A stretch of DNA of 64,000 nucleotides from Methylophilus medardensis (GTDB taxonomy: Bacteria > Pseudomonadota > Gammaproteobacteria > Burkholderiales > Methylophilaceae), in the NCBI RefSeq assembly GCF_006363915.1, contig NZ_CP040946.1. One strand, given 5' to 3'. Shown here piece by piece: positions 37,803 through 47,173 of the stretch. Position 1 is the stretch's first letter. Each line of letters starts with the position of its first letter. The notes beneath the pieces are model-generated. The model was not told the DNA's origin, ran no database searches, and worked only from the letters and a program-made list of their open reading frames with translations. The translations under genes were made by a program, and so were the position numbers.

Positions 37803-38273
37803 ATGCGATTAACCACCAAGGGCCGTTTTGCTGTCACCGCAATGCTAGATATTGCGCTTTACGAAGCGGACAAGCCTGTCACGTTGGCCGGTATCAGCGA
37901 GCGCCAAAGCATTTCGCTTTCTTACCTCGAACAATTGTTCAGCCGTCTACGCAAGCAGGGCTTGGTGTCCAGTGTGCGTGGTCCCGGTGGCGGTTATCGA
38001 ATTGCCAAAGCGCACCAAGACATTTCAGTTTCTGACATTATCACGGCAGTCGATGAACAAATTGATGCCACCCAATGCGGTGGCAGTGAAAATTGCCATG
38101 ATGACGGTCGTTGCATGACGCACGAACTGTGGGCATCACTCAATGGCAAAATTCTTGATTACTTGTCAGGGGTCAGTTTGGGCGACATGGTTGAGATGCA
38201 GCGCAAAAAAGGCGCAGGCACGGTGGTCTTCGCCCCTAGAAAATGTGGCTCTGAAGCAACGGTTGCCGCTTAA
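37803..38273 (+). CDS. iscR: Fe-S cluster-responsive regulator IscR (Rrf2 family)
   Basis: This 156-residue protein has an Rrf2 winged helix (MRLTTKGRFAVTAMLDIALY, ISLSYLEQLFSRLRKQGLV, GPGGGYRIA) and three cluster-ligand cysteines (ATQCGGSENCHDDGRCMTHE). It represses its own operon when carrying [2Fe-2S]. The AAAGGGG ribosome binding site precedes the ATG; a type 1 site lies ~40 bp upstream. Confidence 0.97.
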   Translation: MRLTTKGRFAVTAMLDIALYEADKPVTLAGISERQSISLSYLEQLFSRLRKQGLVSSVRGPGGGYRIAKAHQDISVSDIITAVDEQIDATQCGGSENCHDDGRCMTHELWASLNGKILDYLSGVSLGDMVEMQRKKGAGTVVFAPRKCGSEATVAA

Positions 38274-38282
38274 GCACTGGCC

Positions 38283-39434
38283 ATGACCGCCCACAGCGTT
38301 TTTTTTGATCACAACAGTACTACCGCTTTAAAGCCGCAGGTACTGGAGGCGATGCTGCCTTGGTTGACCGCACCTACCGGCAACCCGACCAGCCGCCATG
38401 TGTTTGGCCGCAATGCGCGCGAGGCATTGGAGCTGGCCAGAAAACAAATCGCTGAATGCGTCGGCGTGCAAGCGTCACAAGTGATATTTACCGCTGGCGG
38501 CACCGAAGCAAATAACTTTGCGATAAAAGGCATTGCCAGCAACTTAAGTCCAGGTCAGCTGTTAGTCAGTGCCATCGAGCATCCCTGCGTTGCGCGCCCG
38601 GCACAGTCATTGGCGTGGCAGGGTTGGCAAGTGAACCAGATGAAGGTCAACAGTGATGGCGTGATTGATCTCGCGCAAGCAGAACAAGCGTTTCAAACCC
38701 GACCCGGCTTGGCCTCAGTCATGCTGGCGAACAATGAAACCGGCGCCATTCAACCAGTGAGCACCTTAGCCGCGCTAGCGAGAGCACATGGCACGCTGTT
38801 GCATAGCGATGCAGTCCAAGCATTTGGCAAAATTGAGGTCGACATGCAAGCACTCGGTGTACATGCGATGACCCTTTCAAGCCACAAAATTGGTGGCCCG
38901 ATTGGGGTGGGTGCATTGATTATAGATAAGCGTGTAGACATTGCGCCTTTGTTGCACGGCGGTGGCCAAGAACGCGGCCTACGCAGTGGCACTGAAAATG
39001 TTGCCGGCATCGTCGGCTTCGCTCGTGCCGCACAGCTGGCCATGCAGAGCCTAAGCAGTCGTAGCACTTTAGTGCAAGGCCTGCGCCAACAGCTAGAGGC
39101 AGGGTTACACAAACTGGGGGCAACCATTTTTGCAGCAAAAGCAGTGCGTTTAAGCAATACCAGTTTTTTTGCAATACCAAATATCGAAGGTGAAACATTG
39201 GTCACAGCGCTGGATAAAGCCGGCTTTGCGGTCGCTAGCGGCTCGGCCTGCGCGAGTGACAGCACTGAGCCCAGTCAGGTGTTACTGGCGATGGGCGTGG
39301 CGCCAGACCTAGCGCGTGGTGCGGTACGTGTCAGTTTGAGCGACAGCAATACCAGTGATGAAATCACACAGTTTGTGGCAGCGTTGCAACAACAAGTGCA
39401 ACGTCTGAAGGGATTAAGTGCCGTAGCGGCATAA
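38283..39434 (+). CDS. NifS/IscS-like cysteine desulfurase (second copy)
   Basis: This 383-residue class V aminotransferase fold has VFFDHNSTTALKPQVLEAML, the PLP lysine in LSSHKIGGPIGVGALI and the sulfur-carrying Cys in VASGSACASDSTEPSQ. It lies between iscR and iscS and is clearly diverged from the iscS next to it (shorter, different N-terminus). Tandem desulfurases after iscR occur in several betaproteobacteria; the division of labour is unclear. Confidence 0.92.
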   Translation: MTAHSVFFDHNSTTALKPQVLEAMLPWLTAPTGNPTSRHVFGRNAREALELARKQIAECVGVQASQVIFTAGGTEANNFAIKGIASNLSPGQLLVSAIEHPCVARPAQSLAWQGWQVNQMKVNSDGVIDLAQAEQAFQTRPGLASVMLANNETGAIQPVSTLAALARAHGTLLHSDAVQAFGKIEVDMQALGVHAMTLSSHKIGGPIGVGALIIDKRVDIAPLLHGGGQERGLRSGTENVAGIVGFARAAQLAMQSLSSRSTLVQGLRQQLEAGLHKLGATIFAAKAVRLSNTSFFAIPNIEGETLVTALDKAGFAVASGSACASDSTEPSQVLLAMGVAPDLARGAVRVSLSDSNTSDEITQFVAALQQQVQRLKGLSAVAA

Positions 39435-39459
39435 GACTTTAATGGAAAGAGCATGAGAT

Positions 39460-40677
39460 ATGTCTGAAAGAAAGCCAATTTATCTGGATTACTCTGCGAC
39501 CACGCCGGTAGACCCACGTGTTGCGCAAAAAATGATTCCTTACCTGACCGAAGATTTTGGCAACCCTGCTTCGCGTAGCCATCCCTATGGTTGGACGGCT
39601 GAGCACGCGGTAGAAGAAGCACGTGAAGAAGTCGCAAGATTGGTCAATGCCGACCCGCGTGAAATCGTTTGGACGTCAGGCGCCACCGAATCGAACAACT
39701 TGGCCATTAAAGGGGCTGCACACTTTTATGCCGAGAGCAAAGGCAAGCACATCATCACGCTGGCCACCGAGCACAAAGCCGTTTTGGATGCAGTACGTGA
39801 ATTAGAGCGAGAAGGCTTTGAGGCCACTTATTTGCAACCAGAGCCTGATGGCCTGCTGAGTCTTGAAAAGTTCAAGGCTGCGATTCGGCCCGACACTGTG
39901 CTGGCCTCAATCATGATGGTCAATAACGAGATCGGTGTCATCCAAGACATGACCGCATTAGGCGACGTGTGCCGCGCGAACAATGTGATTTTTCACGTTG
40001 ACGCCGCACAAGCCACCGGTAAAGTGATCATCGACCTTGAAACGCTGCCCGTCGATTTGATGAGTTTTTCTGCACACAAAACTTATGGCCCCAAAGGCAT
40101 CGGTGCATTGTATGTCCGTCGCAAACCGCGTATCCGTATTGAAGCACAAATGCACGGCGGTGGTCATGAGCGTGGTATGCGTTCAGGCACGTTAGCGACA
40201 CACCAAATTGCCGGCATGGGCGAGGCTTTCCGCATCGCACGTGAAGAAATGGCCAGCGAAAATGAGCGGATCCGCATGTTGCGCGATCGTTTACTCAATG
40301 GCTTGATGCAAATTGAAGAAACCTATGTCAATGGTGATCTTGATCATCGCGTTCCGCACAACCTTAACGTCAGTTTTAACTATGTTGAGGGCGAATCGCT
40401 GATCATGGCAATTAAAGATATCGCGGTCTCCTCAGGCTCTGCCTGTACTTCTGCAAGCCTGGAGCCAAGCTATGTGTTACGCGCGTTAGGACGCTCTGAC
40501 GAACTGGCGCACAGCTCGATTCGCTTTAGCATCGGCCGTTTTACTACCGAAGCTGATGTAGATTACACCATTGATTTATTAAAGAGCAAAATTGATAAAT
40601 TACGTGAACTATCACCATTATGGGAAATGTTCAAAGATGGCGTCGACTTGTCCAAAGTAGAATGGGCAGAACACTAG
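39460..40677 (+). CDS. iscS: Cysteine desulfurase IscS
   Basis: The length of 405 residues is typical. PIYLDYSATTPVDPRVAQKM, the PLP lysine in SFSAHKTYGPKGIGALYVRR and the catalytic loop SSGSACTSASLEPSYVLRAL are canonical for group I IscS, as is the C-terminal SPLWEMFKDGVDLSKVEWAE that contacts IscU. It supplies persulfide sulfur for Fe-S clusters, tRNA thiolation and cofactors. Confidence 0.98.
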   Translation: MSERKPIYLDYSATTPVDPRVAQKMIPYLTEDFGNPASRSHPYGWTAEHAVEEAREEVARLVNADPREIVWTSGATESNNLAIKGAAHFYAESKGKHIITLATEHKAVLDAVRELEREGFEATYLQPEPDGLLSLEKFKAAIRPDTVLASIMMVNNEIGVIQDMTALGDVCRANNVIFHVDAAQATGKVIIDLETLPVDLMSFSAHKTYGPKGIGALYVRRKPRIRIEAQMHGGGHERGMRSGTLATHQIAGMGEAFRIAREEMASENERIRMLRDRLLNGLMQIEETYVNGDLDHRVPHNLNVSFNYVEGESLIMAIKDIAVSSGSACTSASLEPSYVLRALGRSDELAHSSIRFSIGRFTTEADVDYTIDLLKSKIDKLRELSPLWEMFKDGVDLSKVEWAEH

Positions 40678-40813
40678 CAATATTAGGCGCGGATCGCCCA
40701 AGCAGCATATTTGTGCAATCCGCGTTGAAATACACGCAAAATAGGCGTTATTTTTAGGTACGGCAAAGCGACAAGCGCTCGTTTGTCGCGATTGAATGGA
40801 TAGGAGCAACACT

Positions 40814-41197
40814 ATGGCTTACTCAGATAAAGTATTAGACCACTATGAAAACCCACGTAATGTCGGTTCTTTGGACAAAAGCGATCCAAATGTAGGCACC
40901 GGCATGGTCGGCGCGCCAGCCTGTGGCGATGTCATGAAATTGCAAATCAAGGTGAATGATGCGGGTGTGATTGAAGACGCCAAATTTAAAACCTATGGTT
41001 GTGGTTCTGCTATTGCCTCCAGCTCACTGGTCACCGAATGGTTAAAAGGGAAAACCCTGGACCAGGCGCAAGAAATCAAAAACGCGGCCATTGCGGAAGA
41101 GCTCGCATTACCGCCAGTTAAAATTCACTGTTCAGTTCTGGCTGAAGACGCGATCAAATCTGCGATTGCTGACTTGAAATCCAAACAAGGTCACTAA
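40814..41197 (+). CDS. iscU: Fe-S cluster scaffold protein IscU
   Basis: The ATG at 40814 (MAYSDKVLDHYENPRNVGSL) follows AGGAGC and gives 127 residues. The three cluster cysteines and the conserved Asp are in APACGDVMKLQ, TYGCGSAIASSS and VKIHCSVLAEDAI. LPPVK is the HscA recognition sequence. The 136-bp gap after iscS carries no obvious second promoter. Confidence 0.98.
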   Translation: MAYSDKVLDHYENPRNVGSLDKSDPNVGTGMVGAPACGDVMKLQIKVNDAGVIEDAKFKTYGCGSAIASSSLVTEWLKGKTLDQAQEIKNAAIAEELALPPVKIHCSVLAEDAIKSAIADLKSKQGH

Positions 41198-41198
41198 G

Positions 41199-41522
41199 AT
41201 GGCGATTACCCTGACTGAGACCGCAGCCAACCGTGTTGAAAAGTTCTTGGCAAACCGTGGCAAAGGCCTAGGTTTGCGTCTGGGCGTCAAAACCACCGGC
41301 TGTTCAGGCATGGCCTACACCTTAGAATTCGTTGATGAAATGCTGGACGAAGATATTGCGTTTGAAAGCCATGGCATTAAGGTCATTGTCGATCCAAAAA
41401 GCTTGGTATACATCGATGGCACCGAACTCGACTTCACCAAAGAAGGGTTGAACGAAGGCTTCAAGTTCAACAATCCAAATGTGAAAGATGAGTGCGGCTG
41501 CGGCGAATCCTTTACCGTTTAA
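41199..41522 (+). CDS. iscA: A-type Fe-S carrier IscA
   Basis: This 107-residue protein has the three conserved cysteines: one in VKTTGCSGMAYTLEF and two in ECGCGESFTV at the C-terminus. It begins one base after iscU ends. Confidence 0.97.
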   Translation: MAITLTETAANRVEKFLANRGKGLGLRLGVKTTGCSGMAYTLEFVDEMLDEDIAFESHGIKVIVDPKSLVYIDGTELDFTKEGLNEGFKFNNPNVKDECGCGESFTV

Positions 41523-41574
41523 CGCGTTGCGGCCTCTACCTGCACACAAGCAGTGTGTTTGCCATCGATAGAAT

Positions 41575-42087
41575 ATGCAAAACTATTTCGCCCTCTTTCA
41601 GCTACCGCAACAGTTTGCGGTAGATCTCGCATTGCTAGATCGCCAATACCGTCAGTTACAGGCGGAAGTGCATCCAGATAAATTTGTGAACGCATCGCCT
41701 GCAGAACGCATGCAGTCTATGCAAATGGCGACCTTGGCTAACGAAGCCTATCTGACGCTAAAACAGCCCACTGCCCGTGCGCGCTACCTGCTTCAACTGC
41801 AGGGCGTTGAAACGGACGAAGAGAACAACACGGCCATGCCTACAGATTTTTTAATGGCGCAAATGGAATGGCGTGAGGCGATGGATGAAGCGAAATTGAG
41901 CAAAGATGTTGCCGCCTTGGAGTTGTTGCTCACCGACATGCGGCAGCAGGCAAAAGCATTGCAGCAAGACATTGAAAGTGAGATCGTAGAGAACCCGACG
42001 CAAGCTGCACTGACCGTGCGCAAATTGCGCTTTATAGACAAAGTGAGTGAAGATGTGAATCAACTAATCGCTCAGTTGGAAGATTAG
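41575..42087 (+). CDS. hscB: J-domain co-chaperone HscB
   Basis: This 170-residue protein has an N-terminal J domain with the HPD motif in EVHPDKFVNASPAERMQS and a C-terminal three-helix domain that binds IscU. It stimulates HscA during cluster transfer. Confidence 0.95.
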   Translation: MQNYFALFQLPQQFAVDLALLDRQYRQLQAEVHPDKFVNASPAERMQSMQMATLANEAYLTLKQPTARARYLLQLQGVETDEENNTAMPTDFLMAQMEWREAMDEAKLSKDVAALELLLTDMRQQAKALQQDIESEIVENPTQAALTVRKLRFIDKVSEDVNQLIAQLED

Positions 42088-42093
42088 AGTTTC

Positions 42094-43983
42094 ATGGCCC
42101 TATTACAGATTTCTGAACCTGGCGCATCCCCTGCCCCGCATCAACACAAGCTGGCTGTCGGCATTGATTTAGGCACGACTAACTCGCTGGTGGCCACGGT
42201 GCGCAGTGGGATGAGCACCGTATTACATGATGAGCACGGGCATGCATTGCTGCCTTCTGTGGTGCGCTATCTAGAGCACGACGTCGTGGTTGGTCATGAG
42301 GCGCAGGCTGCGCAAAGCCTGGACCCCGTCAACACGATCGTTTCGGTCAAACGCTTTATGGGTCGTGCTTTGCACGATATCACTGACCGGGCGCATATTC
42401 CTTATCATTTTGTTGAAAATGATCGCTCGCAAGGCATGCTTGAACTCAACACCCGCGCAGGTTTAAAAAGCCCAGTAGAAATATCAGCTGACATTTTAAA
42501 AACACTCAAGATTCGCGCAGAAAAAGCACTCGGCGGTGAGTTGACCGGCGCGGTGATTACCGTACCGGCATATTTTGATGATGCACAACGTCAGGCAACC
42601 AAAGATGCTGCGCGTCTGGCTGGCTTGCATGTATTGCGCTTGCTCAATGAGCCCACAGCCGCAGCAGTCGCCTACGGGCTGGACAATGCGGCTGAGGGTG
42701 TCTATGTTATTTATGACTTAGGCGGTGGCACGTTTGATATTTCTATTTTGCGCTTGAGCAAAGGGGTGTTTGAAGTATTGGCAACCAATGGCGACTCCGC
42801 TCTCGGCGGTGACGACTTTGATCACCGCATTTTTTGCTGGGTACTCGACCAAGTGCGGCTCAAGACCAGCGACTTTAAGCCACTCAGCGAAGAAGACACC
42901 CGCTTATTGCTGACCAAAGCACGTCAGGCCAAAGAATGGCTCACCGATAATCATGAAGCAAATATTGTTTGTAAATTAAGTAATGGCGCCTTGGTCGACG
43001 AAACCTTATCCGTCAGCCAATTTGTGACGTTGACTGAGCATCTCGTGAACAAAACGCTGAGTCCCACGCGAAAAGCAATGCGCGATGCAGGATTAAGCAT
43101 CAGTGACATCAAAGGCGTGGTGTTGGTTGGAGGCGCTACACGCATGCCGCATATTCGCCATGCGGTACAGGCTTTTTTTGAGCAAGAACCATTAACGAAT
43201 CTTGATCCCGACAAAGTAGTCGCCCTCGGCGCGGCCATTCAGGCCAATGTGCTGGCAGGCAACCGCAGCGATGAAGATCTGTTGTTGCTGGATGTGACGC
43301 CGCTATCGCTAGGTCTTGAAACCATGGGTGGCTTGGTCGAAAAAGTCATTCCGCGTAACTCAACCTTGCCGATTGCACGGGCACAAGATTTCACCACCTA
43401 TAAAGATGGTCAAACCGCATTGGCGATTCACGTCGTGCAAGGTGAGCGGGAACTGGTCTCAGACTGCCGCTCTTTGGCACGCTTTGAATTGCGTGGTATT
43501 CCACCGATGGCCGCAGGCGCAGCGCGCATTCGCGTCACCTTTCAAGTCGATGCTGACGGCTTATTATCGGTCACCGCGCGCGAGCAAACCAACGGTGTCG
43601 AAGCCAACATGACGGTCAAACCATCTTATGGTCTGAGCGAAGATCAAATCACCACTATGCTTAAAGACTCCTTCGGTGCCGCTGAGAGCGATAAAGCCGC
43701 CCGCATGTTGCGAGAGGCCGTGGTTGACGCGCAACGTCTCATTGAAGCGATTGAGGCAGCGCTCACCGAAGATGGCGAGCATCTATTAAGCAGCGATGAA
43801 AATGAAACAATTCGTCAGCACATCGCAGCCCTAAAAACCTTATGTCAGGGCACAGACAGCCATGCAATTAACCAGGCAAGCGACGCACTCAACCATGCCA
43901 CAGAAGACTTTGCCGCCAGACGCATGGACGCCTCGGTGCAAAAGGCGCTTGCGGGTAAAAACCTAGATTCACTGGAACTATAA
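42094..43983 (+). CDS. hscA: Hsp70-class chaperone HscA
   Basis: This 629-residue protein has the ATPase motifs GIDLGTTNSLVATV, VPAYFDDAQRQATKDAARLA, VIYDLGGGTFDISIL and VLVGGATRMP, then the substrate-binding domain. It lacks the acidic DnaK tail, as expected for HscA. It lies 6 bp after hscB and one base before fdx. Confidence 0.97.
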   Translation: MALLQISEPGASPAPHQHKLAVGIDLGTTNSLVATVRSGMSTVLHDEHGHALLPSVVRYLEHDVVVGHEAQAAQSLDPVNTIVSVKRFMGRALHDITDRAHIPYHFVENDRSQGMLELNTRAGLKSPVEISADILKTLKIRAEKALGGELTGAVITVPAYFDDAQRQATKDAARLAGLHVLRLLNEPTAAAVAYGLDNAAEGVYVIYDLGGGTFDISILRLSKGVFEVLATNGDSALGGDDFDHRIFCWVLDQVRLKTSDFKPLSEEDTRLLLTKARQAKEWLTDNHEANIVCKLSNGALVDETLSVSQFVTLTEHLVNKTLSPTRKAMRDAGLSISDIKGVVLVGGATRMPHIRHAVQAFFEQEPLTNLDPDKVVALGAAIQANVLAGNRSDEDLLLLDVTPLSLGLETMGGLVEKVIPRNSTLPIARAQDFTTYKDGQTALAIHVVQGERELVSDCRSLARFELRGIPPMAAGAARIRVTFQVDADGLLSVTAREQTNGVEANMTVKPSYGLSEDQITTMLKDSFGAAESDKAARMLREAVVDAQRLIEAIEAALTEDGEHLLSSDENETIRQHIAALKTLCQGTDSHAINQASDALNHATEDFAARRMDASVQKALAGKNLDSLEL

Positions 43984-43984
43984 T

Positions 43985-44326
43985 ATGCCAAAAATTACTG
44001 TATTACCGCATGCCGAACTCTGCCCGCAAGGCGCAGTGATTGAAGTGGCACAAGGCACCTCCATTTGCGATGCGCTGTTAAAAAATGACATCGATATCGA
44101 TAATGCCTGTGGCGGCGTGTGCGCCTGTACGACCTGTCACATCGTGGTGCGCGAGGGCTTTAACACGCTGAATGACATCGAAGAGGATGAAGACGATATG
44201 CTCGATCGTGCTTGGGGTCTTACCCCGCAGTCACGACTTTCTTGCCAGGCGGTGATACAAAGCGCAGATGTAACGGTGGAGATTCCGAAATACAGCATCA
44301 ACCTGGCCAAAGAGGGCCAGCACTAG
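43985..44326 (+). CDS. fdx: [2Fe-2S] ferredoxin of the isc system
   Basis: This 113-residue adrenodoxin-type ferredoxin has cluster cysteines in ACGGVCACTTCH and LSCQAV. It is last in the isc operon; iscX is missing and a terminator follows directly. Confidence 0.96.
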   Translation: MPKITVLPHAELCPQGAVIEVAQGTSICDALLKNDIDIDNACGGVCACTTCHIVVREGFNTLNDIEEDEDDMLDRAWGLTPQSRLSCQAVIQSADVTVEIPKYSINLAKEGQH

Positions 44327-44349
44327 GGCTGAAAGCCTCCATGGTGCAC

Positions 44350-44381
44350 AAAAAAGCCGATGCAAGCATCGGCTTTTTTTA
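44350..44381. terminator. Bidirectional terminator between fdx and carbonic anhydrase genes
   Basis: AAAAAGCCGATGC and GCATCGGCTTTTT, 13-bp arms with an AAG loop, with A/T runs on both sides between convergent genes. Confidence 0.92.
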
Positions 44382-44398
44382 TGCGAACAGTGCCATGC

Positions 44399-45043
44399 TT
44401 AACCGATAAAAGTATCTTCGAGGAAATTTACTTTACCGTTTGAGATATCGTAGACGGCGCCCACTATACCGATCTGCTTGCTTTGCAGCATATCGTCCAC
44501 AATATCACTGCAACGAATAATCGTATCGATCTGATACTTGACGTTTAACGCGCAAATTTTCTCAACAAAATCGCTATTTTTTGAGTTGCGTTGGTCGGCA
44601 TCCGTGATGGTTTTTTCATGACGTATCGCTGGCTTGATCAAATTAATAATCTCGCCGATGTGGCCGTCCTTAAAGTCATCACAAGCGGCTTTGACCGCAC
44701 CACATGAACTATGCCCCATGACTACGATCAGTTTGCTGCCTAGGTATTTACTCGCAAACTCAAGGCTGCCAATGGCTTTGTCTGAGGCAATATTGCCTGC
44801 CAATCGCACACTGAATACATCGCCCAGTGCTTGGTCAAATAACAACTCGACCGGGGCACGCGAATCGCTGCAGCTTAAAAATGAAGAGAAAGGATGTTGT
44901 TTATCTTTGGTAATTTGAATCAGGCTTTTGAAGTCTTTGTCTTGCTCACGGTCGTTGGCAAAACGGCGATTACCTTCAATTAAAATATCCAATGCCTCAC
45001 GTGGGGTCATTTTTTCACGGTCGAGTAAAGGGTGTTTGTACAT
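44399..45043 (-). CDS. Beta-class carbonic anhydrase
   Basis: This 214-residue protein has zinc ligands in FLSCSDSRAPVELLF and VMGHSSCGAVKAA; no signal peptide, so cytoplasmic. It interconverts CO2 and bicarbonate. It is 45 bp downstream of a SulP transporter on the same strand, a pairing typical of bicarbonate uptake that feeds carboxylases. Confidence 0.95.
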   Translation of the reverse strand: MYKHPLLDREKMTPREALDILIEGNRRFANDREQDKDFKSLIQITKDKQHPFSSFLSCSDSRAPVELLFDQALGDVFSVRLAGNIASDKAIGSLEFASKYLGSKLIVVMGHSSCGAVKAACDDFKDGHIGEIINLIKPAIRHEKTITDADQRNSKNSDFVEKICALNVKYQIDTIIRCSDIVDDMLQSKQIGIVGAVYDISNGKVNFLEDTFIG

Positions 45044-45088
45044 ATGTAACCTCTGTCAAATAATTATTATGAATGCTAGGGGATGAAG

Positions 45089-46675
45089 CTAGTGCCCCAA
45101 TAAATGTTTGGGTGGTTTGAATTGAATGGTCTCCACCACTATATTTTTTAATTTTGCATGTTGCTGGTAGTCATGAATAAACTCCACCACATCATAAGCG
45201 ATGGACTTACTGCTGGTGCAGTCAATCACCACCTTGCTGTTAGCGGGTATGCTATCAAGCACCTCCAGAATGCTCGCTTTGTTAAAAAACGAGACTTCTT
45301 CTGCCAGCACCAGGTGATAAACCTCTTTACCCTCTTCAGTAGAGCGTGTTTGTTTGATGTAATGCGAGTTGCGGTAGCTGTGATGTAAAGTGAAAAATAC
45401 AGCCACCACCAGACCTAAACCAATCCCAGTCAACAAATCAGTGAAGACGATGGCCACAATGGTGACGATAAACGGTATGAACTGCTCCCAGCCGAGCGCA
45501 TACATCTGTTTAAACAGGCTAGGCTTCGCCAGTTTGTAACCCACCATAATCAGAATAGTGGCTAAGCTAGCCAGTGGGATCAAATTCAAAAAACTCGCAA
45601 TGGTCATTGCACTTAACAACAACCAAAAACCGTGCAAAATAGCAGACAGTTTAGTTTGTGCGCCAAAAGTAATATTGGCACTGCTGCGCACAATCACTTG
45701 CGTGATCGGCAAACCGCCGATCAAACCAGAGACCATATTGCCCAGGCCTTGCGCTTTGAGTTCACGATTAGTGGGGGTAATCCTTTTTGATGGATCTAAC
45801 TTGTCAGTGGCCTCAACACACAACAGCGTTTCTAAGCTGGCCACAATGGCCATCACCAACGCCGTTTTAATCACCAGCGGTTGCGTCATCTGGCTAAAAT
45901 CGGGGTGGGTAAAAAAACTGGCAAAGTCACCGATACTGCTCGCCACCGGTAAGCTGACTATTTGTGAAGCATCCAGTTTAAAGTCCAGCCATTGATTCAC
46001 AAAAGCCAAGTTCAGCGCAATACCGACCAACACCACCACAATCGGCCCTTGCAATAGTTGGAACACGCGGTGTTTTTTGGTGAGCACACTGTCCCACAGA
46101 ATCAAAATCACAAACGAAACCACGGCGATTAAAATAGCGCCGGGCGTCAGCAAATCCCACGCTTGTAAAATATCTGTAAACGTATTGTGCCCACTGCCCT
46201 CTTCAAACGCTTCGTCGCCCTCGAAGTCGGCATCGTAACCAAACGCGTGTGGTATCTGCTTTAAAATAATCAATAAGCCAATACCGGTTAACATGCCTTT
46301 GATCACCGAAGACGGCACGAAATACGCAATAAATCCCGCTTTAAATTGGCCTAATAAAAACTGGAACAGACCCGCCAACACCACAGCGGCCAGAAACGCT
46401 TCATAAGAGCCTAAGTTGCCAATGGCTGCCAAAACAATGACCGCCAGCCCCGCTGCCGGGCCACTCACCCCCAGTTGCGAACCGCTGGCAAAGCCGACCA
46501 CAATGCCGCCGATGATGCCGGCAATGACCCCGGAAAATAAGGGAGCACCTGATGCAAGCGCAATGCCCAAACATAGTGGCAAGGCCACAAAAAACACCAC
46601 AATCGAGGCAGGCAAGTCTCGATTGATATGCTTAAAAAACGCTAGTGAACCAGAGTCTTGCAACGTGCTTGACAT
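45089..46675 (-). CDS. SulP-family anion transporter, probably bicarbonate uptake
   Basis: This 528-residue protein has a SulP membrane domain of 12-14 segments (~1-430) beginning DLPASIVVFFVALPLCLGIA and including GLIGGLPITQVIVRSSANI, then a short C-terminal STAS-like domain (~440-520, VVIDCTSSKSIAYDVVEF). The family moves sulfate or bicarbonate. The neighbouring carbonic anhydrase and the separate complete sulfate ABC system (55707-60438) favour bicarbonate; substrate is not provable from sequence. Confidence 0.9.
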   Translation of the reverse strand: MSSTLQDSGSLAFFKHINRDLPASIVVFFVALPLCLGIALASGAPLFSGVIAGIIGGIVVGFASGSQLGVSGPAAGLAVIVLAAIGNLGSYEAFLAAVVLAGLFQFLLGQFKAGFIAYFVPSSVIKGMLTGIGLLIILKQIPHAFGYDADFEGDEAFEEGSGHNTFTDILQAWDLLTPGAILIAVVSFVILILWDSVLTKKHRVFQLLQGPIVVVLVGIALNLAFVNQWLDFKLDASQIVSLPVASSIGDFASFFTHPDFSQMTQPLVIKTALVMAIVASLETLLCVEATDKLDPSKRITPTNRELKAQGLGNMVSGLIGGLPITQVIVRSSANITFGAQTKLSAILHGFWLLLSAMTIASFLNLIPLASLATILIMVGYKLAKPSLFKQMYALGWEQFIPFIVTIVAIVFTDLLTGIGLGLVVAVFFTLHHSYRNSHYIKQTRSTEEGKEVYHLVLAEEVSFFNKASILEVLDSIPANSKVVIDCTSSKSIAYDVVEFIHDYQQHAKLKNIVVETIQFKPPKHLLGH

Positions 46676-46747
46676 CGTTTATATCCTTCACACATAAAAT
46701 AATCGTTATATTTTTTTAATTGTATAGGTTGCCATTTTCACACACAA

Positions 46748-46769
46748 AACCCCGCAATGTTGCGGGGTT
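46748..46769. terminator. Terminator after the first GKRPY cassette
   Basis: AACCCCGCA/TGCGGGGTT, 9-bp arms with a 4-nt loop and short T/A runs, between the B1 gene stop and the SulP gene start on the minus strand. Confidence 0.75.
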
Positions 46770-46801
46770 GAGGGTGGTTGATCAGCCTAGGGCAAACTAT
46801 T

Positions 46802-47089
46802 TTAATCTGCCGAGCTGCCCGCCGTGTAAGGACGCTTGCCAATAAAATTCAGACGCATCTGCTGGTGCTTATCAAAACCTGGTTCCGGTTTGTCAGTCAC
46901 AATGCCAGCCCCAACCCATTTTTCATCCGGATTTTGCTTGGCGATGGGTGCTTTCGCGTAAGGACGCTTACCCAAAAAGTGGTTTTGATGCATCTGGTTC
47001 ACAACCGACTCCTGCTCTACTGACTCTTCAGCCTGCGCATAAGACATTAAACCAAATGTTACCCATAGTGCCAACAAAAATTTACACAT
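46802..47089 (-). CDS. Small exported two-motif GKRPY protein, type B copy 1
   Basis: This 95-residue protein has a signal peptide (FLLALWVTFGLMSYAQA) and a cysteine-free mature part. It carries HFLGKRPY, then 13 residues to a single mature Trp in KWVGAG, then NFIGKRPY with a 6-residue tail TAGSSAD-like end. The same plan is seen in B2 (54366-54662) and, with a final GKRAF, in A1 and A2. The start has a conserved TAGGAGCGAG ribosome binding site. It follows A1 by 84 nt, so the two are likely co-transcribed. I do not recognise the family. Repeated motifs behind a signal peptide suggest a secreted or periplasmic peptide-like product, possibly processed; that is inference. Confidence 0.8.
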   Translation of the reverse strand: MCKFLLALWVTFGLMSYAQAEESVEQESVVNQMHQNHFLGKRPYAKAPIAKQNPDEKWVGAGIVTDKPEPGFDKHQQMRLNFIGKRPYTAGSSAD

Positions 47090-47173
47090 TTCTCGCTCCT
47101 ACATTATTCATTTATAGTTACAGTTTTATGAATTGCACGTTGATTATGTCGACATTAGCTTACACAACTCTGA

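Noticed and set aside
38750..39265. Minus-strand 171-codon ORF inside the NifS-like gene
   Set aside because: Antisense shadow; the plus-strand frame has full family motifs.
45558..45995. Plus-strand 145-codon ORF within the SulP gene
   Set aside because: It is antisense to transmembrane segments of SulP, which commonly give long spurious ORFs.
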